Shown: positions 25,486-35,053, counted from the stretch's first letter. The stretch: DNA of 35,544 bases from Candidatus Ruminococcus equi (GCA_018065465.1 JAGHTC010000066.1:1-35544), one strand, 5' to 3'. Notes: generated by a model not told the origin, from the sequence alone. Numbers and translations are program-made.

Positions 25486-26340
25486 TTGGATTTCATCACA
25501 GCACAAAATCTATCTTTTCGATATGATACAGAATATTCACAACTGAAAAACGATGGGCAAAGAATGGTGCTTGATGATGTATCTCTCAACATAAAAAAAG
25601 GAGAGTTCGTTGCCATTGTCGGGCATAACGGTTCGGGAAAAAGCACTTTGGCAAAGCAGTTCAACGCTATGCTCATTCCCACATCGGGGAAACTCTTTGT
25701 TGACGGTATCGACACAAGCGATGAAAGCCGTTGCTACGATATAAGGAGAAAAGTCGGACTTGTTTTGCAAAATCCCGACAACCAACTTGTTGCAAGTATA
25801 GTTGAGGAAGATGTAGCCTTCGGACCGGAAAATTTAGGCATTGAGCCTTCGCTTATCAGAGAGCGTGTTGACGAAGCCCTCAAAGCGGTAGATATGTACG
25901 ATTTTCGTACCTTTGCTCCGCATAAACTCTCCGGAGGACAAAAACAGCGTGTAGCAATCGCGGGCGTTATCGCGATGCAACCCGACTGTATCGTTCTTGA
26001 TGAACCAACCGCAATGCTTGACCCAAGCGGCAGAAACGAAGTAATTAAGACAATAAAAAGACTCAACAAAGAAAGCGGTATCACCGTTGTTTTGATAACT
26101 CATTTTATGGAAGAAGCCGTAAATGCAGACAAAGTTTTTGTTATGGACGGCGGAAAAATTCTTTGTAGCGGTACTCCGTATGAAGTTTTTTCTCAGGTAG
26201 AATTGTTGAAAAAACGCCGTCTTGATGTTCCCGTTGCAACTCAACTTTGTTACAAATTGCGTGCCTGCGGTGTAGATATAAAAAGTCTTCCGCTTACAAA
26301 TGAAGAGTGTATCGCTCTGTTATCGGAGGTGCTGAAATGA
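25486..26340 (+). CDS. ecfA1: ECF transporter ATPase EcfA1
   Basis: One of two ATPases of an energy-coupling factor module that powers uptake of vitamins or transition metals through interchangeable S components. The 284-residue protein has Walker A GHNGSGKS (46-53), the Q-loop QNPDNQ, signature LSGGQ (148-152), Walker [13 protein letters not shown] and the H-loop THFMEE. The TTG start at 25486 is 5 bases after AAGGAGA. No S component is encoded nearby, as expected for a shared (group II) ECF module. It overlaps ecfA2 by four bases (ATGA). Confidence 0.95.
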   Translation: MDFITAQNLSFRYDTEYSQLKNDGQRMVLDDVSLNIKKGEFVAIVGHNGSGKSTLAKQFNAMLIPTSGKLFVDGIDTSDESRCYDIRRKVGLVLQNPDNQLVASIVEEDVAFGPENLGIEPSLIRERVDEALKAVDMYDFRTFAPHKLSGGQKQRVAIAGVIAMQPDCIVLDEPTAMLDPSGRNEVIKTIKRLNKESGITVVLITHFMEEAVNADKVFVMDGGKILCSGTPYEVFSQVELLKKRRLDVPVATQLCYKLRACGVDIKSLPLTNEECIALLSEVLK

Positions 26341-27200
26341 GTATTTTACGCACCGAAAATCTGACTTTACTGTATTCTGCAAAAACGCCGTTTGAACATA
26401 TCGGCGTCGACAGTATTTCCATAGAAATAGAAAAAGGCGATTTTGTCGGCATTATCGGACACACAGGCTCGGGCAAATCAAGTTTTACCCAAATGCTCAA
26501 CGGACTTATCAAGCCGACTTCGGGAAAAGTTTATCTCGACGGCGAAGACATCTGGCAAGACCAAAGAAAAATCCGTGATGTCCGCTTCAAAGTCGGACTC
26601 GTTTTTCAGTATCCCGAGTATCAGTTGTTTGAAGAAACAGTCTATAAGGACATCGCTTTCGGACCGACCAATATGGGACTTTCCGAAAACGAGATAAAAG
26701 AAAGAGTATATTCATCATGCAAGTTCGTCGGTCTTGATAACTCGTTGCTCGAGAAATCGCCGTTTGATTTGTCAGGCGGTGAAAAACGCCGTGTTGCCAT
26801 AGCCGGCGTTATCGCGATGGACCCCGAAATTCTTATTTTGGACGAGCCTACCGCGGGACTTGACCCGATGGGACGCGACCTTATTATGTCCCAACTTTCG
26901 GCTTACCACCGCAAGAGGAATAACACAGTAATTCTTGTTTCACATTCAATGGAGGATGTTGCCCAAAACTGCGACAAAGTCCTCGTTATGAATAAATCAA
27001 AATGTGCTATGTTTGACACTACGAAAGAAGTTTTTTCAAACAGCGAGCTTCTATACAGTGTCGGACTGAAAACTCCCTGTGTAACCGAGATTACACAATC
27101 TTTGAAAGAAAAAGGTTTCTCTCTGCCGAGCGGTATTCTCAATGTTGAAGATGCCGTAATCGAGATAACGGAGTTGCTCAAAAGGGAGGGAAAACTATGA
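26337..27200 (+). CDS. ecfA2: ECF transporter ATPase EcfA2
   Basis: The second ATPase of the ECF module. Walker A is GHTGSGKS, the Q-loop [12 protein letters not shown] is typical of EcfA2, the signature reads [14 protein letters not shown], Walker [14 protein letters not shown] and the H-loop SHSMED. Length 287 residues. The ATG at 26337 overlaps the ecfA1 stop and follows GGAGG (26326-26330); an in-frame ATG 30 bases upstream lacks a site. The stop overlaps the ecfT start. Confidence 0.95.
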   Translation: MSILRTENLTLLYSAKTPFEHIGVDSISIEIEKGDFVGIIGHTGSGKSSFTQMLNGLIKPTSGKVYLDGEDIWQDQRKIRDVRFKVGLVFQYPEYQLFEETVYKDIAFGPTNMGLSENEIKERVYSSCKFVGLDNSLLEKSPFDLSGGEKRRVAIAGVIAMDPEILILDEPTAGLDPMGRDLIMSQLSAYHRKRNNTVILVSHSMEDVAQNCDKVLVMNKSKCAMFDTTKEVFSNSELLYSVGLKTPCVTEITQSLKEKGFSLPSGILNVEDAVIEITELLKREGKL

Positions 27201-28012
27201 TGCGAGATGTAACTCTCGGTCAGTATTTCCCTGCAAAATCCGTTTTGCACAGTATGGACCCGAGAGCAAAAATCCTTTCTCTTATTGCGTATATAGTGCT
27301 GATTTTCTGCACATTCAATTATTTTGCACTTTTGCTTACCGCTTTGTCGGTAATATGCATTGTTCTTTTGAGCGCAGTACCCTTTAGAATGTACTTAAAA
27401 AGCCTGAAAGTAATTATCATAGTAATTGTAATTACTTCGCTTTTGAACCTGTTTTACGGCAGCGGAGAGCCTATCGTTCAGTTTTGGATATTCAAAATCA
27501 CATGGCAGGGTATCAACAACGCCGTCTTTGTCTGTGTGAGGATAATATCACTGATTATGGTAAGTTCGGTTTTAACTTTCACAACTTCGCCTACCGACTT
27601 AACAGACGCTCTTGAAAGGCTACTAAAACCTTTGACGGTATTTCATATCAAAGTCCACGAAATTGCAATGATGATGACAATAGCGCTTCGTTTTGTGCCG
27701 ACCTTGCTCGAAGAAACCGACAAGATTATGTCAGCACAAAAAGCGCGTGGTGCCGATATGGAAAGCGGAAGTCTTTCTAAAAGAGTAAAAGCGTTGATTC
27801 CCGTTTTGGTACCGCTGTTTGTTTCAGCTTTTCGGCGTGCCTACGATTTGGCTGTTGCTATGGAGTGTCGCTGTTATCAAGGTGGTAACGGCAGAACCCG
27901 AATGAAGCAACTTCATATTCAAAAATCCGATATATTCTGTATGTCGTTTGTACTGCTCATTATTATAGGGGTGGTTTTATGCAATGTGTTTCTGCCGACA
28001 GTCCCAAGGTAA
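27197..28012 (+). CDS. ecfT: ECF transporter transmembrane component EcfT
   Basis: EcfT couples the two ATPases to the substrate-binding S component in the membrane. The 271 residues carry several hydrophobic helices, the N-terminal motif LHSMDPRAKI, and two cytoplasmic coupling helices with the A-R-G signatures: SAQKARGADM and a second region near AMECRCYQGG, where the usual A-R-G reads C-R-C. It starts at ATG 27197 (or ATG 27200) inside the end of ecfA2, with GGAGGG upstream. truA begins 34 bases before its end in another frame. Confidence 0.93.
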   Translation: MMRDVTLGQYFPAKSVLHSMDPRAKILSLIAYIVLIFCTFNYFALLLTALSVICIVLLSAVPFRMYLKSLKVIIIVIVITSLLNLFYGSGEPIVQFWIFKITWQGINNAVFVCVRIISLIMVSSVLTFTTSPTDLTDALERLLKPLTVFHIKVHEIAMMMTIALRFVPTLLEETDKIMSAQKARGADMESGSLSKRVKALIPVLVPLFVSAFRRAYDLAVAMECRCYQGGNGRTRMKQLHIQKSDIFCMSFVLLIIIGVVLCNVFLPTVPR

Positions 28013-28746
28013 GAAACCTGAAATTTACAATACAATATGACGGAAAAACTCTCCACGGCTGGCAGATTCAAAAAAATGCCGTAACCGTGCAGGAACTTTT
28101 CCAAAACGCTCTCTTTTCCGTTATCGGGGAGACTCCCGATATAAAGGGCTGTTCCCGTACCGATTCGGGAGTGCACGCAAATATGTACTGTATAAGTATG
28201 AAAACAGTTCATCCAATTCCGTGCGAGAGATTACGCTTGGCACTTAACAGATATCTTCCTAAAACGATAGTCGTTTTATCGGTAGAAGAAGCAGATGTTG
28301 ATTTTCACGCCCGCTACAGTTCTCTCGGAAAAGAATATGTCTACAAAGTCTGGAACTCAAAAACCCGCAATCCTTTTTTAGAAGGCTATGCCTTGCATTA
28401 CAGATACGAAATTGATGAAAAAATGCTGAACAACTCTGCACAAGCCTTTGTCGGCAAACACGATTTCACATCTTTTTGTACTCTCGATAATCGCGAAAAA
28501 GGCGATTTTGTCAGAGAAATTAAGTATTTCAAAGTCGAGCGTGACGGCGATTTGGTCACATTCACCGTTGCAGCGGACGGCTTTTTGTACAATATGGTGC
28601 GGATTATGGTCGGAACTTTGCTGAAAATCCAGCAGGGTAAACTTGACAAAGATTCCATACCGAAAATTTTAGAAGAAAAAAACAGAAAATCTGCCGGTCC
28701 TACTGCACCGGCTCACGGACTTTACCTCAACAAGGTATTTTATTAA
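27979..28746 (+). CDS. truA: tRNA pseudouridine(38-40) synthase TruA
   Basis: TruA converts uridines 38-40 in the anticodon arm of many tRNAs to pseudouridine. The 255-residue protein has the catalytic aspartate D62 in CSRTDSGVHA, the N-terminal IQYDGKTLHGWQIQ, and VAADGFLYNMVRIMVGTLL near the C-terminus, ending RKSAGPTAPAHGLYL. The ATG at 27979 follows GGGGTGG and overlaps ecfT; the first dozen residues are not conserved in the family, so a later start is possible. The ecf-truA order is common in Firmicutes. Confidence 0.96.
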   Translation: MQCVSADSPKVRNLKFTIQYDGKTLHGWQIQKNAVTVQELFQNALFSVIGETPDIKGCSRTDSGVHANMYCISMKTVHPIPCERLRLALNRYLPKTIVVLSVEEADVDFHARYSSLGKEYVYKVWNSKTRNPFLEGYALHYRYEIDEKMLNNSAQAFVGKHDFTSFCTLDNREKGDFVREIKYFKVERDGDLVTFTVAADGFLYNMVRIMVGTLLKIQQGKLDKDSIPKILEEKNRKSAGPTAPAHGLYLNKVFY

Positions 28747-28755
28747 CGGTGGTTT

Positions 28756-30159
28756 ATGAACGAAAAAGATAATTTTGATGTTGAACTTCAAGAACAACAG
28801 AATAATGACGCAGATGACGAGATAAAAGAACGCCCGCGCCTTACCAAAAAGGAGCGCGTAAAGATTCTCAAAAAAGAAAGAAAACAGTCAAAACATCTTA
28901 AAAAGCAACAGCAAAAGACTCTGAAAAAATCTCAAAAGCAAGAGAAAAAAAGAGAAGTTTTAAGTTATGAAGATATGCCTCTTTCTTCTCGCGAGGAACT
29001 CGTTGGCAAGATAAAGACAAAAAAGAAATTAGGAAAGAAAAAAATCATCCTGATTATCGCGATTGTCGTACTTCTTGCTTTGCTTGTTTTCTTGTTTTCC
29101 ATAAGAGATTCTCTGTCATTCGACAATATCCGTAACTTTGTTGTTTACGGAATATTCAACTCTTCAAGCGAAGAGCGTTTTCCCGTGAATATTCAGGGTG
29201 CGTCAGTTGAAAACGGCAATTTTACTCGAATGGAAAAGTGCCTTGCATTTTCTTCCGATACTTCTTTTTCTACATACAATAACTACGGAAAATGCCTGTA
29301 CACTTCGCAGATAAGTTTTTCTCGTCCGATTTTAGTTGCAAAGAAAACAAAATCTTTGATATACAATCTCGGTGGAAAAGGCTTTACAATAAACTCGATT
29401 GATGAAAATTTGTACAACGGCACTACCGAAAATGATATTATCGTAGCAGATATAGTTGACAACGGAATTTATGCCATTGTTACTGCCTGCGACGGATATT
29501 TGTCAAAGATTTTTGTATATGACGAGAACAACGAGCAGATATTTGCATATTCGTTTGCAGATTACTATATAACTTCCGTGTCCCTCGATTCATCAGGCAA
29601 AAAGGCTGTGCTTTCAGGTTTGTCCGCACTCGACGGCGGCGAAATTTCCTCTGTCTATGTTCTCGATTTCACTGAGCAAGACCCGATAGTTTTCAAAGAA
29701 TTTACAAATAATATCATTTACAATGTGAGATTTTTGACTAATGACCATTGCTCGATAATAGGCAATACCGCCTGCTATTCGCTGAAAGTCGGCAGTTCAC
29801 AGTTTGAAGAATATTCATACGATTCAAAGATTCTCACAGCCTTTGATGTGAACGACGATACCGATACATTCACCGTATCATTGTCTCGAAGCGGTGACTC
29901 ACGAAATTGTGATATAGTCTGCTTTAATTCAGACGGCAAAGTAACAAATACTATCGAAACCGACTTACAGGTTATTTCAATGTCAACATACAAAAACCGT
30001 ATAGCATTGCTCTCAAACGACAATATTTATTTGTATAACAGAAATGGTAAACTTATATCCGAAAAAGAGGGCGGGGTAGACCCCCACGCGGTTGTACTGT
30101 ATGATACAAATTCCGCCTATGTACTCAAAGTCAGCGAGATAGCACGACTCGATTTGTGA
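28756..30159 (+). CDS. DUF5711-like membrane-anchored beta-propeller protein
   Basis: The 467-residue protein has a very basic, lysine-rich cytoplasmic N-terminus (about 26-95, KKERKQSKHLKKQQQ type), one transmembrane helix (about 96-118) and a large extracytoplasmic part of repeated beta-strand blocks (for example KCLAFSSDTSFSTYNNYGK, SVSLDSSGKKAVLSG, NRIALLSNDNIYLYNRNGK), like a six- to eight-bladed propeller. It matches my recollection of DUF5711 in Oscillospiraceae, of unknown function. The basic stretch could contact nucleic acid or membrane phosphate; that is inference. It lies 9 bases after truA and 7 bases before cvpA. Confidence 0.75.
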   Translation: MNEKDNFDVELQEQQNNDADDEIKERPRLTKKERVKILKKERKQSKHLKKQQQKTLKKSQKQEKKREVLSYEDMPLSSREELVGKIKTKKKLGKKKIILIIAIVVLLALLVFLFSIRDSLSFDNIRNFVVYGIFNSSSEERFPVNIQGASVENGNFTRMEKCLAFSSDTSFSTYNNYGKCLYTSQISFSRPILVAKKTKSLIYNLGGKGFTINSIDENLYNGTTENDIIVADIVDNGIYAIVTACDGYLSKIFVYDENNEQIFAYSFADYYITSVSLDSSGKKAVLSGLSALDGGEISSVYVLDFTEQDPIVFKEFTNNIIYNVRFLTNDHCSIIGNTACYSLKVGSSQFEEYSYDSKILTAFDVNDDTDTFTVSLSRSGDSRNCDIVCFNSDGKVTNTIETDLQVISMSTYKNRIALLSNDNIYLYNRNGKLISEKEGGVDPHAVVLYDTNSAYVLKVSEIARLDL

Positions 30160-30166
30160 GGCATAT

Positions 30167-30883
30167 ATGATTTATGATATTTTAGTTATTCTGATAATAA
30201 TTATCGCGGTAATAATCGGCGCGAAAAAAGGTGCCGCAAAGACTCTATTTTCTTTGCTTGCTACGGTGTTATCCGTGTTTCTTTCTTCGTGGCTCGGTAA
30301 TCTGCTTTCAGAATTTTTCTACAATTCACTTATTAAAAATTCGATAATTGATTCTGTATCGAATACTTTTTCTACCCAAACGGCAGAAAGTATTGCAGAA
30401 TCCGTAAAGAAAGCGGTAGAAAATTTGCCTTCTTTTGCAAAGGCACTTGTTTCTTTAGCGGGTAATAACCCAACCGACACTATAACACAGGCGATAAAGT
30501 CAGCACCGGGGGCCGCTGCAAATGCCGTCGAAAGCACAATTGCCCCGATTATTATTTCAGTGATATCGTTCTTCTTAACGATTATTCTGTTTTTTGTTAT
30601 TTTATTTCTTTTGAAGAAAATTATTTTTGCTTTGATATTAAAAGTGTTCAACCTTCCCGTGTTGAGCACTATCAACAGATTTTTCGGTGCAATACTGGGA
30701 ATATTCAACGGAATTTTGGTTGTTCTTTTCCTTTCTTATTTGTTAAAATTGATTATTCCGTACTTAGGAAATCCGCCATTTCCGCTTGATGAAACAACAA
30801 TTTACAGTTCGTACATATTTTATCAGTTTTATAGTGGTAATATATTTACATACATTACAAATTTATTTAAGGGTAGCAGATAG
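30167..30883 (+). CDS. CvpA family membrane protein
   Basis: A 238-residue protein with the CvpA layout: an N-terminal helix pair starting DILVILIIIIAVIIGAKKG, a soluble amphipathic insert (about 55-120), and two further helix pairs, the last containing NRFFGAILGIFNGILVV, the family's conserved G-x-x-x-G region. In E. coli CvpA is linked to colicin V production and stress tolerance; in Gram-positives the role is unclear. The ATG follows GAGGCAT, a weak site 7 bases after the previous gene. Confidence 0.85.
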   Translation: MIYDILVILIIIIAVIIGAKKGAAKTLFSLLATVLSVFLSSWLGNLLSEFFYNSLIKNSIIDSVSNTFSTQTAESIAESVKKAVENLPSFAKALVSLAGNNPTDTITQAIKSAPGAAANAVESTIAPIIISVISFFLTIILFFVILFLLKKIIFALILKVFNLPVLSTINRFFGAILGIFNGILVVLFLSYLLKLIIPYLGNPPFPLDETTIYSSYIFYQFYSGNIFTYITNLFKGSR

Positions 30884-30891
30884 GTAGTTTT

Positions 30892-31524
30892 ATGAAAAAA
30901 AGAGTTCACGCACCAAATGAAGAATTAATGACGAATACTTTTACCATTCCGAATGTACTGTCGTTTTTGCGCATAATCTTAATTACACCTTTTGTCGTGT
31001 TGTTCCTTATGGAAGATTATGTAGCGGCGGCTTGCATTATTGTCGTATCGGGACTAACCGATTGTTTTGACGGTATGATTGCAAGAAAGTTGCACCAAGA
31101 GTCGGAACTCGGAAAAGTTCTTGACCCTCTTGCCGACAAATTGACACTTCTTGCTGTCGGAATATGCCTGATTTTTATCGAGCCATTCGTTTTACCGCTT
31201 ATGATAGTATTAGTCTTAAAAGACCTTCTAATGCTTATCGGTGGTTCAATAATAATAAAAAAGGGAATAATCCCCCCGAAATCAAAGTGGTACGGCAAAT
31301 TGGGAACAGTGCTGTTTTATGTAACTGTTTCGGTAATAGTTGTAATGAAGATATTTAATTATGTAAATATCACGATATCGGTTATTTTGCTTTCGCTTAC
31401 AGTTGCAGTAATGGTTTTTGCCTTGGTAATGTATATCATAACTTTCTTCAAACTTATGAAAAACTATAACGATGAGCAAAATAACAGCTCAAAACCCACA
31501 GCCCAAGTTTCAAAAAACAAGTAA
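30892..31524 (+). CDS. pgsA: CDP-diacylglycerol--glycerol-3-phosphate 3-phosphatidyltransferase
   Basis: PgsA makes phosphatidylglycerol-phosphate, the first committed step to phosphatidylglycerol and cardiolipin. The 210-residue membrane protein has the complete CDP-alcohol phosphatidyltransferase signature D-G-x2-A-R-x8-G-x3-D-x3-D (DGMIAR to DPLAD, about 60-82). TIPNVLSFLRI near the N-terminus and KWYGKLGTVLFY are typical of PgsA. A hydrophilic tail rich in N, S and K follows the last helix. A related CDP-alcohol transferase cannot be fully excluded, but the motifs favour PgsA. Confidence 0.93.
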   Translation: MKKRVHAPNEELMTNTFTIPNVLSFLRIILITPFVVLFLMEDYVAAACIIVVSGLTDCFDGMIARKLHQESELGKVLDPLADKLTLLAVGICLIFIEPFVLPLMIVLVLKDLLMLIGGSIIIKKGIIPPKSKWYGKLGTVLFYVTVSVIVVMKIFNYVNITISVILLSLTVAVMVFALVMYIITFFKLMKNYNDEQNNSSKPTAQVSKNK

Positions 31525-31544
31525 TAAATTTTAGGAGATAATAT

Positions 31545-33893
31545 ATGCTTTGTTCAAAATGCGGAAAAAGACCCGCAGTAGTTTTTGTATCAACAAATAA
31601 AGAAGACGACAAGCCAAAGGGCTATTGCCTTTTGTGTGCAAAAGAGTTAGGCATCAAGCCCGTAGATGATTTGATGAAGAAAATGGGCATTTCGCCAGAT
31701 GAACTGGAGTCTGTACAAGAGCAAATGGACTCTATTATGGAGAATATGGGCGATATGAATGTCGGCGATTTAGCCGAACTTGCCAATTCTATGGATGCAT
31801 CCGAAATGGCTGAAACTTTATCACCCGACGAAAATGCCGATCCCAATGATGATTCATTTTCACCCGGTGGCGCACCCTCTTTCCCGAATTTCTTTAATAT
31901 GTTCGGCGGACAAAAACAAAATGCAGAAAATGCCGACACAACTTCAACCGATAAAAAAGGCAAAGAGAAAAAGCAGAAGAAAAACCGCAAGCACATTTCT
32001 CTTTATTGCTATGACCTTACAAAAAAGGCACGCGAAGGCAAAACAGACCGTGTTGTCGGCAGAGATAAAGAGATTGAGCGAGTTATCCAGATTTTGTCGA
32101 GAAGGACAAAGAACAATCCCTGCCTTATCGGTGAGCCCGGTGTAGGTAAAACCGCTATTGCCGAGGGCCTTGCTTTGCGTATTGCCGAGGGCAGAGTGCC
32201 CCAGCGATTGAAAAATAAAGAAATCCAACTCTTAGATTTGACCGCACTTATTGCCGGAACGCAGTTTAGAGGTCAGTTTGAAAGCAGAATAAAAGGACTC
32301 ACAGCCGAAGTTAAAGAAGCGGGTAACATCATCCTCTTTATCGACGAAGTGCATAACCTTGTCGGTACAGGTGATGCCGAAGGCACAATGAACGCCGCAA
32401 ATATTTTAAAGCCTGCTTTGTCCCGTGGCGAAATACAGGTTATCGGTGCAACTACTTTCAACGAATACAGAAAGTATATAGAGAAAGACTCCGCGCTTGA
32501 ACGCCGTTTTCAGCCTGTTACCGTAGCGGAGCCGAGTATCCTCGATACTATTGACATTTTGTCGGGAGTAAAAGAATATTACGAAAGCCATCACAGAGTA
32601 AAAGTTTCCGATGATATAGTGCGAAAAGCCGCAGTTTTCTCCGAAAGATATATCACAGACAGATTTTTGCCCGACAAGGCTATCGACCTTTTGGACGAAG
32701 CCTGTGCTTGTGCCGCACTTCGAAATAATAACCTCGAAGAATACGACGCCCTCACCGAAGCAAAAGAAAAACTAAGCGAGCAGAAAGAAGAAGAAGAAAC
32801 AAAAGAAGAAGTCGATTTCGAGAAAGTCGCAAAGATAAAAAGCGAACTTGCCATAGTCGAGGACAAACTTTCAAAAATCGATGTAGATACCTTAACAGCC
32901 GATGTCACCGAAGTTGACCTTGCAAAGGTAATCGAACTTTGGACAGGTATTCCGCAGTCAAGAGTAAGAGAAAACGAACTTTTGAAAATGCAGGGAATAG
33001 AAGACGCTTTGAAAAAGAAGATAATAGGTCAAGACGAGGCTGTTGATGCTCTCGCTAAAGCGATAAAGAGAAGCAGAGTACAGATATCCCCTCGCAGAAG
33101 ACCTGCTTCATTTATATTTGTCGGACCGACAGGTGTCGGCAAAACCGAACTTGTAAAGGTGCTTTCCCTCGAGCTTTTCGACACTCCCGAAACGCTGATA
33201 AGACTTGATATGTCCGAGTTTATGGAGAAGCACTCTGTCTCGAAAATCATCGGTTCACCTCCCGGATATGTCGGCTATGACGAAGCAGGACAGGTGACCG
33301 AAAAGGTAAGGCGCAGACCGTACTCCGTCTTGCTCTTTGACGAGATAGAAAAAGCACATCCCGATGTAATGAACATCCTTTTGCAAATTCTCGACGAAGG
33401 TAAACTTACCGATGCCCACGGCAGAACTGTCGATTTCTCGAACACCGTAATAGTAATGACATCCAATGCAGGCTCTAATAAATACGAAAACTCCTTGGGC
33501 TTCGGAAAATCAAGTGACGAAATAGAGCAAGACAGAGTTATGAAAGCCCTCTCCGAGTTCTTGCGTCCCGAGTTTATCGCAAGAGTCGACGAAGTTATCG
33601 TGTTCAAGAGTTTGACAGGTGATGACTATACAAAAATTGCCGACCTTATGCTTTCCGAATATGTTGAAACATTAAAGGAAAAAGGCATTGTATTCAAGTA
33701 TACAAAAACCGCCTGCAAATGTCTTGCCGAAAAATCCTGCAACGGTAAATCCGGTGCAAGAGATTTGCGTAACCTCATCCGCAAAGAAGTCGAAGACAAA
33801 ATCACCGAAGAACTGATAAAAGCGGGCGAGGGCGGTATTTCGGGCATCTCCGTCACAGCAAAGAAAGATGAAATAGTTGTAGAAACAATATAA
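31545..33893 (+). CDS. clpE: Clp protease ATPase with N-terminal zinc finger (ClpE-like)
   Basis: A 782-residue Hsp100 unfoldase that would feed substrates to ClpP. Its N-terminus has a four-cysteine zinc finger (C3-x2-C6 and C28-x2-C31) as in ClpE, instead of the double Clp_N repeats of ClpC. A long acidic, Asn/Asp/Met-rich linker (about 45-150) is followed by two AAA+ modules: Walker A1 GEPGVGKT (196-203) and A2 GPTGVGKT (527-534), with a coiled insert (about 400-460, EEEETKEEVD) of the middle-domain type. The loop NSLGFGKSS provides an LGF tripeptide, the ClpP-docking type motif. The start follows AGGAGA. No CtsR gene or CtsR operator was recognised. Whether it is orthologous to Bacillus ClpE or a ClpC variant is uncertain. 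Confidence 0.9.
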   Translation: MLCSKCGKRPAVVFVSTNKEDDKPKGYCLLCAKELGIKPVDDLMKKMGISPDELESVQEQMDSIMENMGDMNVGDLAELANSMDASEMAETLSPDENADPNDDSFSPGGAPSFPNFFNMFGGQKQNAENADTTSTDKKGKEKKQKKNRKHISLYCYDLTKKAREGKTDRVVGRDKEIERVIQILSRRTKNNPCLIGEPGVGKTAIAEGLALRIAEGRVPQRLKNKEIQLLDLTALIAGTQFRGQFESRIKGLTAEVKEAGNIILFIDEVHNLVGTGDAEGTMNAANILKPALSRGEIQVIGATTFNEYRKYIEKDSALERRFQPVTVAEPSILDTIDILSGVKEYYESHHRVKVSDDIVRKAAVFSERYITDRFLPDKAIDLLDEACACAALRNNNLEEYDALTEAKEKLSEQKEEEETKEEVDFEKVAKIKSELAIVEDKLSKIDVDTLTADVTEVDLAKVIELWTGIPQSRVRENELLKMQGIEDALKKKIIGQDEAVDALAKAIKRSRVQISPRRRPASFIFVGPTGVGKTELVKVLSLELFDTPETLIRLDMSEFMEKHSVSKIIGSPPGYVGYDEAGQVTEKVRRRPYSVLLFDEIEKAHPDVMNILLQILDEGKLTDAHGRTVDFSNTVIVMTSNAGSNKYENSLGFGKSSDEIEQDRVMKALSEFLRPEFIARVDEVIVFKSLTGDDYTKIADLMLSEYVETLKEKGIVFKYTKTACKCLAEKSCNGKSGARDLRNLIRKEVEDKITEELIKAGEGGISGISVTAKKDEIVVETI

Positions 33894-33929
33894 AATTTTT
33901 ATTATTTTTTTCGGAAAAGGAGAGATATA

Positions 33930-34838
33930 ATGAAAAAATATGAAATAGCAAATGTGCGCCAAAGAACAAACCATACTTTTCTTTGGATGGTCTATTATGC
34001 GCTGATTTTGTCAATCTTTTCCGGCATAGTTTTTGCTATTGATAAAAATGTCAACAACGGTCTTTTGATGGCTGTACTCGTCACGGTAGGCTGTGCTTTT
34101 GTCTATCTGTGCAACTTCAAAAGATGGCCTTTTGAACTGAAAAACACCGACGAAAACAGAAAGAAGATGACTCTGCCGAAATTTCTTATAATTATCTGTC
34201 TTCTTTTTACCTGCCAACTTGTTTCGTTTCTACTGATGCAACTTTACACTTTGTCAGGCTTACCCGAAGCAAATATTTCCGCCGAATCTTTGCAAGGCGA
34301 TACAACCGTTTTTATGGTGCTTTATGCATCACTAATCGGACCGATTGTTGAAGAACTGATGTTTCGCGGATTTATTATCGGCAGCACAAAGCAAAACGGA
34401 AAAATTATCGCAATAGTGCTTTCTGCTTTCATTTTCGGACTTATGCACGCAAATCCTCTGCAGTTCTTTGCAGGCTTTGTTTCAGGACTTTTGCTGGGCT
34501 ATGTTTTCGTTGAATATTCTATAGTATGGACGATTATATTGCATATTTTCAACAATTTTGTATTGAACGAACTTCCGCTGTTGCTCTTTAAAGATGCATC
34601 AATAGACGGCACAGTTGATTATATTATTCTCGGCTTTGCTGCTTTGCTGACAGTTATCGCAGTAATATATCTTGTAAAGAACAAGACTATTTCAACTTTC
34701 CTGAAAAATCCCGAAAACCACGGCGAAAAAGGCGCAGTAAAGAAAACTTTGGCCTCCGCTTGGCTTTGGGTATACATAGCATTTAATATATTCAATATGG
34801 TTATGGTTATCTTTTATTCCGCTAACAAACCGATTTAG
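33930..34838 (+). CDS. CPBP family intramembrane metalloprotease
   Basis: CPBP (Abi/CAAX-like) proteins are polytopic membrane glutamic-type proteases. The 302-residue protein has about eight hydrophobic segments and the three family motifs: EExxxR as EELMFRG (about 141-147), FxxxH as FGLMH, and HxxxN as HIFNN. The strong AGGAGAG precedes the ATG. Substrates are unknown; in other bacteria relatives process peptides or confer bacteriocin immunity. It is the last gene of the long run and is followed by a terminator. Confidence 0.92.
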   Translation: MKKYEIANVRQRTNHTFLWMVYYALILSIFSGIVFAIDKNVNNGLLMAVLVTVGCAFVYLCNFKRWPFELKNTDENRKKMTLPKFLIIICLLFTCQLVSFLLMQLYTLSGLPEANISAESLQGDTTVFMVLYASLIGPIVEELMFRGFIIGSTKQNGKIIAIVLSAFIFGLMHANPLQFFAGFVSGLLLGYVFVEYSIVWTIILHIFNNFVLNELPLLLFKDASIDGTVDYIILGFAALLTVIAVIYLVKNKTISTFLKNPENHGEKGAVKKTLASAWLWVYIAFNIFNMVMVIFYSANKPI

Positions 34839-34857
34839 TAAAAAAGTTAAAAGGAAA

Positions 34858-34889
34858 AGGGCGTTTCATAAGAAACGCCCTAAATTTTT
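34858..34889 (+). terminator. Terminator after the CPBP gene
   Basis: AGGGCGTTTC pairs perfectly with GAAACGCCCT around ATAA, followed by AAATTTTT. Confidence 0.88.
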
Positions 34890-34898
34890 AAATAGGTA

Positions 34899-34927
34899 TT
34901 GAAATTTTAGAATGTTTATGATATTAT
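34899..34927 (+). promoter_or_regulatory. Promoter of the tRNA-Ser gene
   Basis: TTGAAA (34899-34904) and TATTAT (34922-34927) are 17 bases apart; a TATAAT shifted by three bases is also present. It is 36 bases before the tRNA. Confidence 0.65.
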
Positions 34928-34962
34928 AATATGGTCGCAAATATATTAGGGACTTTGAACAC

Positions 34963-35053
34963 GGAGGATTACTCAAGTGGTCAAAGAGGCTCCCCTGCTA
35001 AGGGAGTAGGCCGGGTGACCGGTGCGAGAGTTCGAATCTCTTGTCCTCCGCCA
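34963..35053 (+). tRNA. tRNA-Ser (anticodon GCU)
   Basis: A 91-base tRNA with acceptor stem GGAGGAT/GTCCTCC, discriminator G and encoded CCA. The anticodon loop CTGCTAA sits on the stem CTCCC/GGGAG and reads GCU, decoding AGC/AGU serine codons. The long variable arm (GGCCGGGTGACCGGT region) is typical of class II serine tRNAs. The T arm is GAGAG-TTCGAAT-CTCTT. Confidence 0.97.

Noticed and set aside
25440-25490. Riboswitch upstream of the ECF transporter genes
   Set aside because: The gap is only about 10 bases and the genes are co-transcribed with those upstream; there is no room for an aptamer.
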